A stretch of DNA of 64,000 nucleotides from Eutreptiella sp. 'Long Island Sound 2002' (GCA_964036045.1 OZ038383.1:41934354-41998353), one strand, 5' to 3'; numbered from the stretch's first letter, positions 11,451 through 21,456 are shown. Notes: generated by a model not told the origin, from the sequence alone. Program-made: numbers and translations.

Positions 11451-12724
11451 TGTACAGCGCAATGTCAGACAAGCCTGACCCACAGCACAGCCAGCCACCG
11501 GCAGTGCGGGCAGGGGTCGACGTCTCGGCGACGTCTGCAGACGTGTCGTCGCCCTCGTCTCCGGAGAGCCCGGAGACGGTCAGGGAGGAAGGGCCGGGGG
11601 CTACAGGGCGACAGAGGGGGGAAGGAGCCGTGGTGGGGAAGGGAGAGGGGGGGGACAAGGGAGGACAGGCGGAGGCGGGGAGGGGCGGGGCAGAGGGGGT
11701 GGCGGCAGGGGCTGAAGGGCAAGGGGAGGGGCAGGGGCAAAGGGCGGCGGAGGGGCCAGGGGCGGACCCGTTCAACGTCTTGGATGTGAGGGCGGGCATG
11801 GATATGAGGAGGAGGGAGTGGAGGAGTCAGAGGGAGTCGGTAATCGCCGACATCCTCGAGGTGTTGGAGGATGAGGGGGAGGGGGCGGGGAGAATGGCGG
11901 TGGAGGGAGGCCGAGGACAGCCGTCGGCGCCCAATGTGCCGGCGGCTGCCATGAAGTCCATCCTCCCGGAGGTGCGGAGGCAGGAGGAAGGCAAGGGCAG
12001 CCGAGGGCAGCTAGAGGCGGGAGCGGCAGGGAGCGGAGACAGCAGCGTAAGCACCGGAGGGAGAGGGCGGACGGGCAAGGGAGGGAAAGGGCAGGCAGGG
12101 ACGTCGGGGGCTGTACACGCGAAGGGACACCTGGCAGGAAAGGGGGGAAAAGGGAGTGGACAGGGGCGACAGTGGCCGCAGCTCCAACGCTCGTTCAGGG
12201 AGCCGCCGCCGAGGTCGCCCCCACGGGTCAGTGCGGCGGTAAGGGCAGAGGAGGAGAGGGAGGCGCGCCGCCAGCAGGCGGCGCGGTACGAGGCGCTGGC
12301 GCACGTGGAGCACCAGCGCCGTCGACGCCAGCCCCCAGAGCAGGGGCCGGACACCATCTACCAGTTTGAGATGGAGCCGGGGAGGACGGGGATGAGGGGG
12401 GGGCAGGCGGAGCAGAGCAGCGCAGCGGCGCAGGGCAGTGGTGCGGAACAGGTAGAGGCCGGCAGGGGCAAGCAGGGGAAAGGAGCGGGGCAACAAGGGC
12501 TACAGGGGAAGGGACAGTGGAGGGCGGGACTCCATGGAGTAGGCGGCAAGGGACGCGGGGCGATGGGGCGACAAGGCAAGGGGCAGGGGAAGGGGGGGGG
12601 CCTTGGGTACACGGGGTCGCCGGTGTTCCCAGGGACGGGATTGGGATGGTTGGGAGGTGTAGTCCCGCCAGCTGTCCCACCAATCGTCCCACCATTCCCG
12701 CCGCCGCCATACCTGGCGATTTGA
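11451..12724 (+). CDS. LINE A ORF3, unknown protein downstream of RT
   Basis: About 424 codons from the ATG at 11451; the frame is open from 11399. The sequence is rich in G, E, R, Q and A, with a serine-rich N-terminus (TSADVSSPSSPESPET) that is recognisable in LINE B (about 36860-36900, minus). A helical stretch (RREWRSQRESVIADILEV) and a basic segment with many R follow. The last 50 residues are G- and P-rich (TGSPVFPGTGLGWLGG, also in LINE B near 35690). No known domain is seen. The stop overlaps the start of ORF4 by one base (TGATG at 12722-12726). Its location 3' of the RT frame is unusual for a LINE. Confidence 0.55.
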
Positions 12725-13828
12725 TGTACCCGCCCCTGCCGGCGTACCCGGGCATGCAGCCACAGGCGCACATGCAGCAGCACCAGCAGGCCGGTGGGAC
12801 AGCGTGGGGAGCGCAGGAAGGGAAGGGAGAAGAGCACAGGAGGGCGTGGGAGAGGTTAGGGGAGGCAGAGAGGAGCCCGCGGGAGAGGGAGGCCAGGGTC
12901 AAGGGTGAGGTGGGCGGGGCGGAGGAGGGGAGGACGGAGGGGACCGACAGGCCGCAGGGAGGGGAAGCACAGGCAGTGGAGGAGCTGCAGAGGGCGTGGG
13001 CGGACCTTCAGAAAGGGCAGGAGGGGGTGGAGAGGGCGGAACGGGAGGGAGGACGACAAGAGGAGGGTAGGGGGCGGGAGGATACCCCGCTGGTGCCGTT
13101 CCGACAGCCGGCTATCCCACCAGAGCAAGGAGCAGAAGATGCAGGAGAGGGCATGGAGGCGAATCAGGGGGGAGGCGGCAAGGCTGGCGGACAGGGACAG
13201 GGAGGTAGCGGCGCGGGAGCGCAGGGTGCGGGGGGAGGAGGAGGCGGTGGCCCGGGGGGCCCACCGGGTCCTCCCGGATCCGGAAGGGGACACCCCCTCC
13301 ACAGATGTGGAGTGGTGGTCGCCGTCAGGGAAAAGGGCCAGGGAGGAGGACGAGGAGGCAGGGCAGGGAAGGGGGAAGCGGCGCAGGGGGGAGGAGCGAG
13401 GGGCAGGGGAGGCAGAGGGGGCACCGCGGCCGGCCAGCCCCAGTCCAGAGCCGACGCCGACGGACTGGGACTCGGCGTCCCCGCCGCCGCGGCAGTATGC
13501 GCCGCCGCCGGTGCGGAGGGGACCCGGGACGGTCGCGGGGTGGACAGAGGGTGACGTGGCGGAGCTGGCCCGCTACGTGAAGTGGGCGGGGAAGACGAGG
13601 GGAAGGCGGGAGAAGAGGGGGCCCCGCCCCTTCAGTGACCTGGTAGGCAGGGCGGGGAGGCCCAGAAAAAGGGGGCCGGAGATGGATGAGGGGCGGTGGA
13701 GGAGGATGCTGGGAGCGGCGCTCCCGGGGGTGCGCCTGGACTGTCCCCAGGAGAAGGGGAAGAAGCCCAGGGTTCAGATGCTGCGGGAGCTGTTGCAGCT
13801 GGAGGGGCGGTACGGTGGCAACGCGTAG
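12724..13828 (+). pseudogene. LINE A ORF4, coiled-coil protein with conserved C-terminal block
   Basis: ATG at 12724-12726 overlaps the ORF3 stop. An N-terminal P/Q-rich leader is followed by long charged helices (EEHRRAWERLGEAERSPRE; then AVEELQRAWADLQKGQE). A one-base insertion near 13125 shifts the frame; downstream the second frame encodes ARLADRDREVAARERRVRG, then a P-rich linker and a conserved C-terminal block (GDVAELARYVKWAGKTRG to LLQLEGRYGGNA) ending at 13828. LINE B has the same protein in one uninterrupted frame (26079-27113, minus), which shows that the shift is a mutation. No known domain; possibly an RNA-binding or multimerising protein, by composition only. Confidence 0.55.
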
Positions 13829-15313
13829 GGCGGGGCAGGAGCAGGAGCGGGGAGCGCTAGGGGCAGGGGGCCAGGGGCGTGCGGAGGGACGGGCAGATAA
13901 GATGCGGGGAGGCGGACGCGGGGGGTCGTCGGAGGTGGAGGAGGGTGAGGAGGGGATGTGACAGACACGAGGAGAGGAGGAGGGGAGCGGAGAGGTGCAG
14001 GTGCGGAGGGGAGGGCGGGGACACGGCTGAAAGTGGAGGGGGATGTGGTGATGGCGGAGGCGGACGAGAACCGGAAGCGGAGAGCACAGGACCAGCGGCG
14101 GGGGAGAGGGGAGATGGGGCGGCAGAGTACGGGGGCGCAGGCGAGTGCAGAGGAAGCAACCGGGCAGTGGGACGCGAGACGTATCGTGGGTACGGCGAGC
14201 AGTGTGGGGCAGAACGAGCAGCAGACGGGAAGCAGTATCGGGATGTGGTACAGTGACGGAGCAGAGCGCAAGGTCGTGACTGGCGAGAACGGCCGGCGAA
14301 GGCGTGGAGCAGCGCTGTGCCCTTTCGGGTGCAGCACGGCGCCAGGGCTCTGACTTACAGGAGAGGCAAACGGGCAGACGCATCCAATATTCCGACAAGT
14401 TGGTGCCAGGGTCTTGGCTAATGGTGTGATCGGAGAGATTGCTGGGATGGGCAGGTGGCAGTGCAGGTGTACTCGAATCCAGTGCAGTGGAGCCACGTCA
14501 GGGTGGCGCCCCAGTGGACTGGCAGCCGGGGTGTGCGGGCTATCCGCCGACTTGGTACATGGCGGCAAAGCTCTCTGCGTGGCAGGATGGTGCTGCATTG
14601 AAGACATAGAGCTTACGTGCGCCATGCTCTGAGGGGTTGACCACGCCAGGCCTCGGTGGCCACCGGCGCCATGGGACACCTACGAGGTGCAACAGAGTGC
14701 GAACGTTTGTCTATGCGGCTGGGCTCCACAATGCAAATGCAGCGGGGAGAATTCGACAAGCGTCTCCCTGACGTTCTCTCTGTGTTCATTCGGCGCATGC
14801 GGTGGCTCATGGTGCGTAGGCAACCAACGGCCATGCCAGACCTCGGACAGGGCCACAGTTCAGTCCACAGATACACCCCCCCCCCCCCCCCCACACAGGG
14901 CGCCAGGCAACCAGGATGGGGTGAGAGGCGGGGACCAAGGGAGCACCCAGGGGAAAGGGTAGGGGCGAGGGGGAGGGGCAGGGGTAGAGCACTCGGGTGG
15001 CACACACGAGTGACAGCGCGGCACAGACAGGGAGGGCAGACGTACAGGCAGGGTGGACAGCGAGGAGGAGAATGGGAGGGGAGACAGGCAAGAGAGGGGG
15101 CGCAGGGCGGCGGGACCGGGGTAGCACGGAGAAGAGCAGGGGGCACACGCAGGGCGCGCGGGAGCAGCAGGGAACGCGAGCACGAAAAAAAAAACAACAG
15201 CAGGACAGGCCGACACACAGGAAAGGCACATAGAGGAGGCAGGGCGCGGGAGGTGGGGAGAACAGGGGGCCAGCAAGGGCGCAAAGGAACGCAATGTCTC
15301 ACAGAGAAGCACC
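13829..15313 (+). other. LINE A 3' region, first part, no supported gene
   Basis: GC- and purine-rich DNA with several overlapping low-complexity frames but no frame that I can match to LINE B. A long C homopolymer sits near 14877-14893 inside it, and an A run at about 15185-15193. I treat it as 3' untranslated or intercistronic sequence. Confidence 0.5.
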
Positions 15314-15559
15314 ATGCCGACGACCCGCATAGAGCCGTACCGGCCGCCCCGCCCGACCATCAGGGAACTGATGGAGGGGCGGCCGGCGGGAGAGGACGAT
15401 GGGGGAGTCCCCCTGAAGGGGTGTCAGGGGAGGCCGCCCAGGTCGGCGTACAGGTCGGAAGACAGGGCCCAGGCCTTGAGGCGCGTGAGGGCGCGCGAGA
15501 TACAACCATGGCGCGGAGACGACCAGCGGCGAGCACACGGAGCAGGAGAACAACACTAA
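15314..15559 (+). CDS. LINE A ORF5, small conserved peptide
   Basis: 81 codons from the ATG at 15314. The first 50 residues (TRIEPYRPPRPTIREL, then EGRPA, DDGGV, RPP-SAYR, DRA) match the minus-strand frame of LINE B at about 23997-24130. Many differences fall at third codon positions (for example ATA versus ATT for Ile), which suggests selection on the protein. The C-terminal half is not conserved: LINE B stops just after DRA. Function unknown. Confidence 0.45.
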   Translation: MPTTRIEPYRPPRPTIRELMEGRPAGEDDGGVPLKGCQGRPPRSAYRSEDRAQALRRVRAREIQPWRGDDQRRAHGAGEQH

Positions 15560-15946
15560 GAGGGCGGGCAGGAGACAGAGGGGAGGGGAGGGTAGAGAGG
15601 AGAGAGAGAAGATACATGTACATCAACGCGGGCTAAAAGGCTGGGTTGCCCGGCATGGCCGGGGACCGCCAAGGGCAGCGCCACAGCATGGAGGAGGGAC
15701 TGGACGAGAGCACGGAACAGAACCGAGACAGATGGCGGTGCAGTGTTGTTGTGCATGCATGCAGGGAGGAGGGAACCACGCGGGAAAAAGCACGGGAAAC
15801 AAAAAAAGAAACAAATGCGGACAACACCCCGCAGCACCACAAGGAGACGGGACAGAAAAGGACGAGTGGCTAGGGCCACGCGACAGCCCCAGGGGACTAG
15901 GACAGCATGGGAGACGGCACAGGAGGGAGGGGCTGGGGCGGGAGGG
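15560..15946 (+). other. LINE A 3' region, second part
   Basis: No supported coding sequence. The stretch is A- and G-rich with several A runs and leads into the tandem repeats. Confidence 0.4.
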
Positions 15947-16500
15947 GAGCGACCCGTGCTAGGCCCACAAAACGGTCCCCGGATGGATGAGGATCCAGTG
16001 GGCCCGCGCCACAGGGTTGCTGGCGGCCCGGTGGGGTATAAACACGGGATGAGGGATGGGATGGGGCCGCACAACAACCCAGGGGAAAGGGCCGGGGCCG
16101 CGGCACGGGGGAAGGGGGCGGGAAGGGAGCGACCCGTGCTAGGCGCACGAAACAGTCCCCGGATGGATGAGGATCCAGTTGGCCCGCGCCACAGGGTTGC
16201 TGGCGGCCCGGTGGGGTATAAACACGGGATGAGGGATGGGATGGGGCCGCACGACAGCCCAGGGGATTATGCCGGGGCCGCGGCACAGGGAAGAGGGACG
16301 GGGGCGGGAAGGGAGCGACCCGTGCTAAGCGCACGAAGCGGTCCCCGAAAGGAAGAGGCCCCAGTGGACCAGCGCCGCAGGGTAGCAGGCGACCCGGTGG
16401 GGTATAAATACGGGATGAAGGGACAAGGGGACGGGGCGGGGAAGGGCGTGTTGCTAGAGCCACACAACGGCGTGACGGGGTAGGCAGTCCATGGGACGCT
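15947..16500 (+). repeat. Three tandem repeats (180/186 bp), each with a TATA box
   Basis: The unit landmark GAGCGACCCGTGCTA starts at 15947, 16127 and 16313. Each unit carries GGTGGGGTATAAA followed by ACACGGGATGA or a close variant. The TATAAA cores lie at 16037-16042, 16217-16222 and 16403-16408, all in LINE sense orientation. LINE B keeps related units (around 22200-22540 and 23406 onward, minus strand). Confidence 0.8.
16031..16412 (+). promoter_or_regulatory. Candidate TATA-box promoter array in the LINE 3' region
   Basis: Three TATAAA boxes embedded in near-identical repeats about 820-1190 bp before the element's 3' tail, pointing downstream. Repeated core promoters near a LINE 3' end resemble the arrangement known for Drosophila HeT-A, whose 3' promoter drives the neighbouring copy. 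Whether these are used is inference. Confidence 0.3.
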
Positions 16501-17198
16501 GAAAACGGGCCAGTGCCGGGATGAGGCAAGGGGAAAGGGACATGGGAAGGGCAGGGAGGCCGAAAGCGCCAAGCAACAGCCCCATGGGATTGGGAAACCA
16601 GTCGCCATCGAGTGGTGAACCATGGGCCAACCATGGGAAAGCTAACCACGGGAAGTCGGGAAAATGCCCCGAACTCCGGGACGGCCGTGAGGTGTCCGCA
16701 GGGGTGAGGGTTGACCCTGAGAACCCCGGGTCAATGGCCTGAGTACACGTAGGTTCACGCGTGAGTGGGGCCAGGGGGAACGTGGAAAGGGTCGCCCCCT
16801 GGCCTCCAGCCGTCGATGGACGACAACCAAGTGCATCTGGGAGCCAAGTGGGTACTCCAACCCGTGAGGGATGGGGAGTGGTGGAATGTGGTTGACAGAG
16901 AGAAATGCTCCGCTGTCGGCGAGGGCTATCCACAGCAAAACCCGCCTGCAGGCGCCCAATAGGCTGTGCTAGGGGGGGAAGTCCGGGGGATCCTTCGAAG
17001 CGTGACCGGAAGGAGCTGAAACCGTGAGGGCAGCGACTGAAGGGAGCCTACCACCGGTCATGCCTCAAGGGAACCTGGTTGAAGTTCTGGGCCGTGAGGT
17101 GAGACAGGGGTCGCCAGGGGAACTGATGGTGGAGAGCACTCCCTCCCGCCAGAGGCGGCCACCATGTAAAACAAACAAGGAGAAGTCAGATGAGGCTG
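16501..17198 (+). other. LINE A terminal 3' UTR
   Basis: About 700 bp conserved as reverse complement in LINE B (21635-22250). No shared open frame is seen. Conservation up to the tail suggests that this is the 3' UTR recognised by the element's own RT. Confidence 0.6.
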
Positions 17199-17233
17199 CA
17201 GACGCGGCCGCCCCTACTTACTTACTTACTTAC
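17199..17233 (+). repeat. LINE A 3' terminus and (TTAC)n tail
   Basis: GCGGCCGCCCC is followed by TTAC repeats and then directly by transposon T sequence (ATCTTTCGTAG). LINE B ends the same way in reverse orientation at 21602, so this tetranucleotide tail defines the 3' end of the family in place of poly(A). Confidence 0.85.
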
Positions 17234-17270
17234 ATCTTTCGTAGTATATACTTGTTGATTCTTTTTTCAG

Positions 17271-18870
17271 ATTCGCTGTGTATCGTGCATCGTGCAGGTT
17301 AACTCGCGTGTCGGTGCAAATGGCCTAATTGACTCAGAAACCACGCCAAAAAGGGGCAAGAAAGACCGATCTGTCGAGCATGACACTTCCTCTGAGGTAT
17401 GCAATAACTGGAGGCGACAAGAATTGCATCGGCGTTGTGTGTCCGACTTTCATGAGTTCTGCTTGCCACTTATCATGTACTGTGCGGCTCAACATGCGTG
17501 TCAACAGCCGGAGTCAGGAGTGGTTGATGCAGAGAAGTCCGAGCGGCAGGACAGTTCAAGCCGTGCTCCAGACAACTTTGTTGAGGTTTTGTGTGCTTTT
17601 ATATTGTAGTAAAGCACTGTGTGGCGCGTTCGCCGTTTTGAGGTGCCAGTTATCGCGTTTTTTGCGTGTTACAATGCGTCTCATGTTCGAACTCATTACT
17701 CATGCGCGGTTGGACAGCAGTCTTCTTGCCAGGACAGTTCAAGCAGTGCTGCAGACAACGTTTGTGAGGTCTTGTGTGCTTTTATGTTGCAATAAAGCAC
17801 TCTGTGTTGTATTCGCTGTTGGTGACGTGCCAGTTATCGCGTTTTTGGCGTGTCACGATGCGTCACATGTTCGAACTCATTACTCATGCGCGGTTGGTGC
17901 TATTCAGCAGTCTTCTTGCCTGCTGTCTCAGAGTGCGGCCGTGAATGCACCATCAGAGCCTTCGGAACCCTCGCAAGATGATGCAGATCTGGACGATGGG
18001 GATGTGGATTCAGAAAGTGAAGACCAGGCAGAAGAAGAGGAGTCTGATTCTGATGAGTCACAGGAAGAAGAACTGAGTTCAGCAGATGTGCACCTTGCAG
18101 ATGCCGCAGAAGCTGCTATTACTCTTCAAGAGGGTGCAGTGTTGGGGAGTCTTTGCAAGCAAAAAGGAGAGACGTGGATACAAGAGGCGGGTGATGCCTT
18201 TGCAGTACTCGATGGCCAGCCATCTTCCTCTCCTTGCAGTTATCTGGAGTCTGGACTGAAGCACTTAAAACAGGTCAGGGGTGCAGTTGATAATAGTATT
18301 ATTGTGCGCCTTGATTATGGTGGCACACAGCCAATTGTTGTTCAGTGCGGGGGCGACTCTGCAGGAGTGTGCTGGGTTGTTGGCTTGGAACGGCGAGCGG
18401 GGGTCTTAGATCATGACAATGGGCTGACGCTGTCAAAGCGCCTGACGCCTACAATGGTAGCTCTGCCCCATAGGGGTCTTCTACATGTGAAGCGCAACAC
18501 AACCCGCTGCTTTGGTTATGCAATTTTTTTTCCATGTGAAAAAGGTGTTAGACTGACTGTGAAAACACCGGCTGTTGAGCAAGGTGGCATGCCGGCACAC
18601 TCCTCCGCATCATCACGTGCAATGAACAAGCATTTGGACGAATTGCCAACCGCAGTGCACAGTTTGAAGCAAAAAGTTGAAAAAATGCGGGAGGATACGG
18701 ACGACGCGCATCAGACTCTCAAATCACTTGCAGACCAGCTAAAGCCACTTTGTGAATGCGCAAAGAATCCTTCACGGAATCCACCCTTGCACTCGCAAGC
18801 ACAAGCAGTGTCACAGGGTCCCATGCAACAGGCACTATTCTTTTATATGCCTACTCCATGGCAGCAGTGA
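17271..18870 (+). CDS. Transposon T acidic/coiled-coil protein, probably spliced
   Basis: Model: exon 17271-17585 after the acceptor TTCTTTTTTCAG, an intron from GAG|GTTTTG to TGCTGTCTCAG|A at 17931, and exon 17932-18870. The splice joins two different frames in phase 0. Exon 1 encodes Cys- and Ser-containing sequence with a basic patch (TTPKRGKKDRSVEHD). Exon 2 begins with a strongly acidic D/E/S region of about 50 residues, then a globular-looking part (IIVRLDYGGTQPIVVQCGG; VCWVVGLERRAGVL), a predicted coiled coil (LPTAVHSLKQKVEKMREDTD) and a stop at 18868-18870. No transposase triad is recognised. The upstream start is not defined. It could be a captured host gene or a TE accessory protein. 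Confidence 0.4.
17549..17920 (+). repeat. Internal tandem duplication, about 190 bp x 2
   Basis: AGGACAGTTCAAGC starts near 17549 and again near 17731. Both units end in CTTCTTGCC. The left T copy has one unit only, which explains most of the 189-bp length difference between 3553-4389 and 17231-18256. In the splice model above the duplication lies mainly in the intron. Confidence 0.75.
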
Positions 18871-19162
18871 GGCTCTAACTGGATACACTGCTCATACCGC
18901 GATTCACTGCATTATACACAGTGAATTGTGCTGCATCCGTTTAATGTGCAGTTTATTGTGCAGGATTCGCGTTGGCTTGCATTTCAATTCGTGTGGTACA
19001 CATTTCTGATGCAAAATGAGTTTTCAAAAAATTTCCAGTCACCATTCCAAACGTATTGGTAAAAATAATCCAACAAAATGCTCACACCGCAGTCATTGGA
19101 CAGCCAAACACGGGTATGCAGTTAGCATGCAGGTTGACGTGCAGAACGCAAGATAGCTCGCG

Positions 19163-19348
19163 TGTCAACATCATTGGGGTCAGAAAAAGTGACATTTGCG
19201 GCAGCAAGCGGGAAGAAACTAACAGCAATAGTCGTGAAATCTACGGATCAAGTGTTCAGGGCCGAAGTCCAATACCATGTACCCCATGGGGGGAAAAAAG
19301 AGCATTTGAGGAGTATTCTGGGAATCCCCCCCCCCCCCAAAAGCCTAG
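19163..19348 (-). repeat. Right terminal inverted repeat of transposon T
   Basis: Reverse complement of 2874-3057, ending AAAAGCCTAG at 19348, with a run of C where the left end has G. Confidence 0.8.
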
Positions 19349-20026
19349 CTGGTAGGATGTTCGGGTTGTCTCCCCTTGGCTGCGTTGCGTCCGTGTTCCT
19401 TCCTCTTGCCGGATGCGCATTGCGGCAGTCCGCCGGTGAGGCAACGAGGGTGTGCGCCAAGGCGAGTTGTGCGACCCTCATCATGCCCTCGGTAAGTTGA
19501 GAGAGGTCGAACCACCCGATCCATGTGTGAACGAGGTCGTCCGGGATGCTTGCCCCGTCTTCCGAGATCGCCCGGGAACGTTTGGAGTTGCCTGACGGAG
19601 ATCGGGATGGTGCCTTGCGGCAAGAGAACCGTGGTGACAAGCTTGTGGGGATCGAAGTTGTAGAAATGGCTCTGAACGTTGCGTACCCAGTGCTCTCCTG
19701 GTGCTTTCTGGATGACGTCGGATATCCCTTGTATTCTCGTCGAAGTCACAGAGTCGTTGTTCCTCGGTTTGTCCGTCCTGGGGGGAACGTCTGCAACCGG
19801 TTGTGCAGGTGACCGGTAGTTCCGGTATACCGCCAATCACCTGTTTGAAAACTGAAATAACCTGCGGTGACCAGTTATTGTAGTAAAATCCCAACTTCGT
19901 GACGTTCTGGCCTTTTGGATGCCTTACTGACGATTTTTTGGGACTGTGAAATTCTCTGCGTGAATCAATGATTACTTGCTTAACGTGGTAGCTGAACAGC
20001 AAAATCCTGCACTTCCTACTTTGCAA
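19349..20026 (-). pseudogene. Decayed minus-strand coding sequence, unknown
   Basis: Three successive minus-strand frames contain protein-like sequence: KLGFYYNNWSPQVISVFK (about 19840-19930), ISDVIQKAPGEHWVRNVQ with FDPHKLVTTVLLPQG (about 19600-19740), and DLVHTWIGWFDLSQLTEG (about 19490-19545). Frame changes near 19830 and 19590 suggest a broken gene, or exons whose introns I cannot place. I do not recognise the family. It lies between transposon T and the hAT transposase and could belong to either neighbour or to a captured gene. Confidence 0.3.
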
Positions 20027-20376
20027 CCCGTCCCTCTCCCTGAGAAGGGGACCAGCAGTGGTGTGAGGTCAGGTTTTTGTAGTTGCTGTGTTGGGTTCTC
20101 TTCATTTTTGTATGAGATGCAGTTTTCGGTAAACGTTCTCAAAAAGGTGCACATGAAGACACCTTTTGGAAAGGCAGATGCTAGACACAAAGCCAAGCCA
20201 CTCCAGGAGTTCAAGTAGTACAACAGTTCTCTTCTCACCTTGTTCATGAAGAATGGACAACATAAGGTGGCAAACGTGGCCATCTCAGTGTACCAACAGT
20301 GGCGATCTCATTGTACTAATAGTGGTCATCTCAGCGTAAAGACACTGGATATCTCAATGTAAAGGTAGTGCCTTTC
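20027..20376. other. Non-coding flank of the hAT gene with short imperfect repeats
   Basis: No gene. Between 20275 and 20370 four imperfect repeats of the form (C)ATCTCA-GT-A-A-AGTGG lie about 25 bp apart. They might be subterminal transposase-binding repeats of the hAT element; I could not find its terminal inverted repeats. Confidence 0.35.
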
Positions 20377-21456
20377 CTAAATTCCTTCTATGTACAATGC
20401 TGCAGAATAGTTAGACGTAGACAAAAGCCTTTGAGCCATCGTGTCCTCAGTCATTGCAGCAGAAAGGTCACCGTAAGTAAGACCGGCTGCAGTGAACAAT
20501 CGGTCTACACCTGCTGAAGTGGCAGGTTTTACCAAAAGGTGACGTGCCATTTCAGCTAGGCCAGGCGCAGATAGCCGAAAGTTACGCCACCAAGCTAAGA
20601 CACAAATGTCCTTACTTTCTTGAGCCAAACTTAAGTAGAGGTCCAACTTGTCCATTTTTGCTGATGCCTGCTTTACGTCATCATCAGAGTCATCAGGGAA
20701 GTCACATGGCCTCTTTGGTTGGTTGCCTTGGTTCAACACGTTAGTGCTCTCGTTTTGTGTTCCTTTCCAGTGCTGCCACTCATTGCGCAGTGCCGTTTCT
20801 GCCCACCGCCGCTCTGCTTCACTACGGCACACGTAATGGTTGTAGCATGGATGCAAGAGAGTTGCAATCACAAGGAGCCGCTTGGTGTACGTTGACAGCT
20901 CCTTTACCCAGCGGTATATGAGGTCTATGAGGTACTTCCTTTGTGCCCCCTTCATGTTGCGTCCTATGCTTGCAACTGGTACTGTTGTGTCATCCCTATG
21001 CTGCCGTAGGGAGTCTTTTTCAAGATTGCCCAATAGCTTGTAAATGGCGGGCAAAACAAGGGAAATGGTCACAAACTTAGTTCCTTCTAAGCGGGGGACA
21101 GCTTCTGCAGCACAGTGAGTGACACATACTGATTCGAATAGGGCAACTTGTCTTCTAACCTCATGCAAACCGATGGCAGACGTTTCGCGGCTATGCTTAG
21201 TGATCGTTTGCAAGCAGCAAGAGTCAAAGTTCCCAGAGGAGATCTCAAAGCAGAATTCTTTGAACGACTGGTCACTCACAAGAGCTGGAGGCCGCTTCGT
21301 TTGAACAAGCCACCATGCACGACGGCTACAAGCCTTGTGCCACTTGTGCTCCGTCCATTTTGATTGCCGTGTGTTGCAGTTCAAGAACTCCGTCACCTGT
21401 TGCTTCCAATGTTTGTTGCGTTGGGACGTCATTTGTTTTTTTTTTGCACTCCCCAA
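20377..21456 (-). pseudogene. hAT-family transposase, C-terminal part
   Basis: hAT transposases cut and paste DNA and dimerise through a conserved C-terminal region. Here the last 80 residues show that signature: a leucine-rich stretch (DKLDLYLSLAQE), VLAWWRNF, then PGLAEMARHLL and PATSAGVDRLFTAAG. Upstream are about 270 residues of mid-protein, including SLVLPAIYKLLGNLEKDS and LIYRWVKELSTYTKRLLVIATLLHP, typical of the region between the catalytic blocks. The N-terminal BED zinc finger and first catalytic region are absent. LINE B sequence starts 145 bp upstream at 21602, so the gene was probably truncated by that insertion. Confidence 0.75.

Larger units (their letters stand above)
4390..17230 (+). 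mobile_element. LINE A: APE-EN / RT / RNase H non-LTR retrotransposon
   Basis: A 12.8-kb plus-strand element. Its 3' end is fixed by comparison with LINE B (minus strand, ending at 21602): both finish in GCGGCCGCC followed by TTAC repeats. The 5' end is placed where transposon T homology stops. Order: ORF1 (4433-5587), ORF2 (5594-11077), ORF3 (11451-12724), ORF4 (12724-13828), long 3' region with ORF5 and TATA-bearing repeats, tail. EN plus RNase H resembles the I-type LINE group, but I cannot assign a clade. Several in-frame stops and frameshifts make this copy non-autonomous as read. The sense strand is strongly purine-rich. Confidence 0.85.
17231..19348 (+). mobile_element. Transposon T, right part
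   Basis: Starts just after the LINE A tail with a second copy of the segment seen at 3553-4389, then continues with unique T sequence to the right inverted terminus. Relative to the left copy it has an extra tandem duplication of about 190 bp. It carries the larger part of the T gene (17271-18870). From 18871 to 19162 I see no gene, only AT-richer non-coding sequence. Confidence 0.6.
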
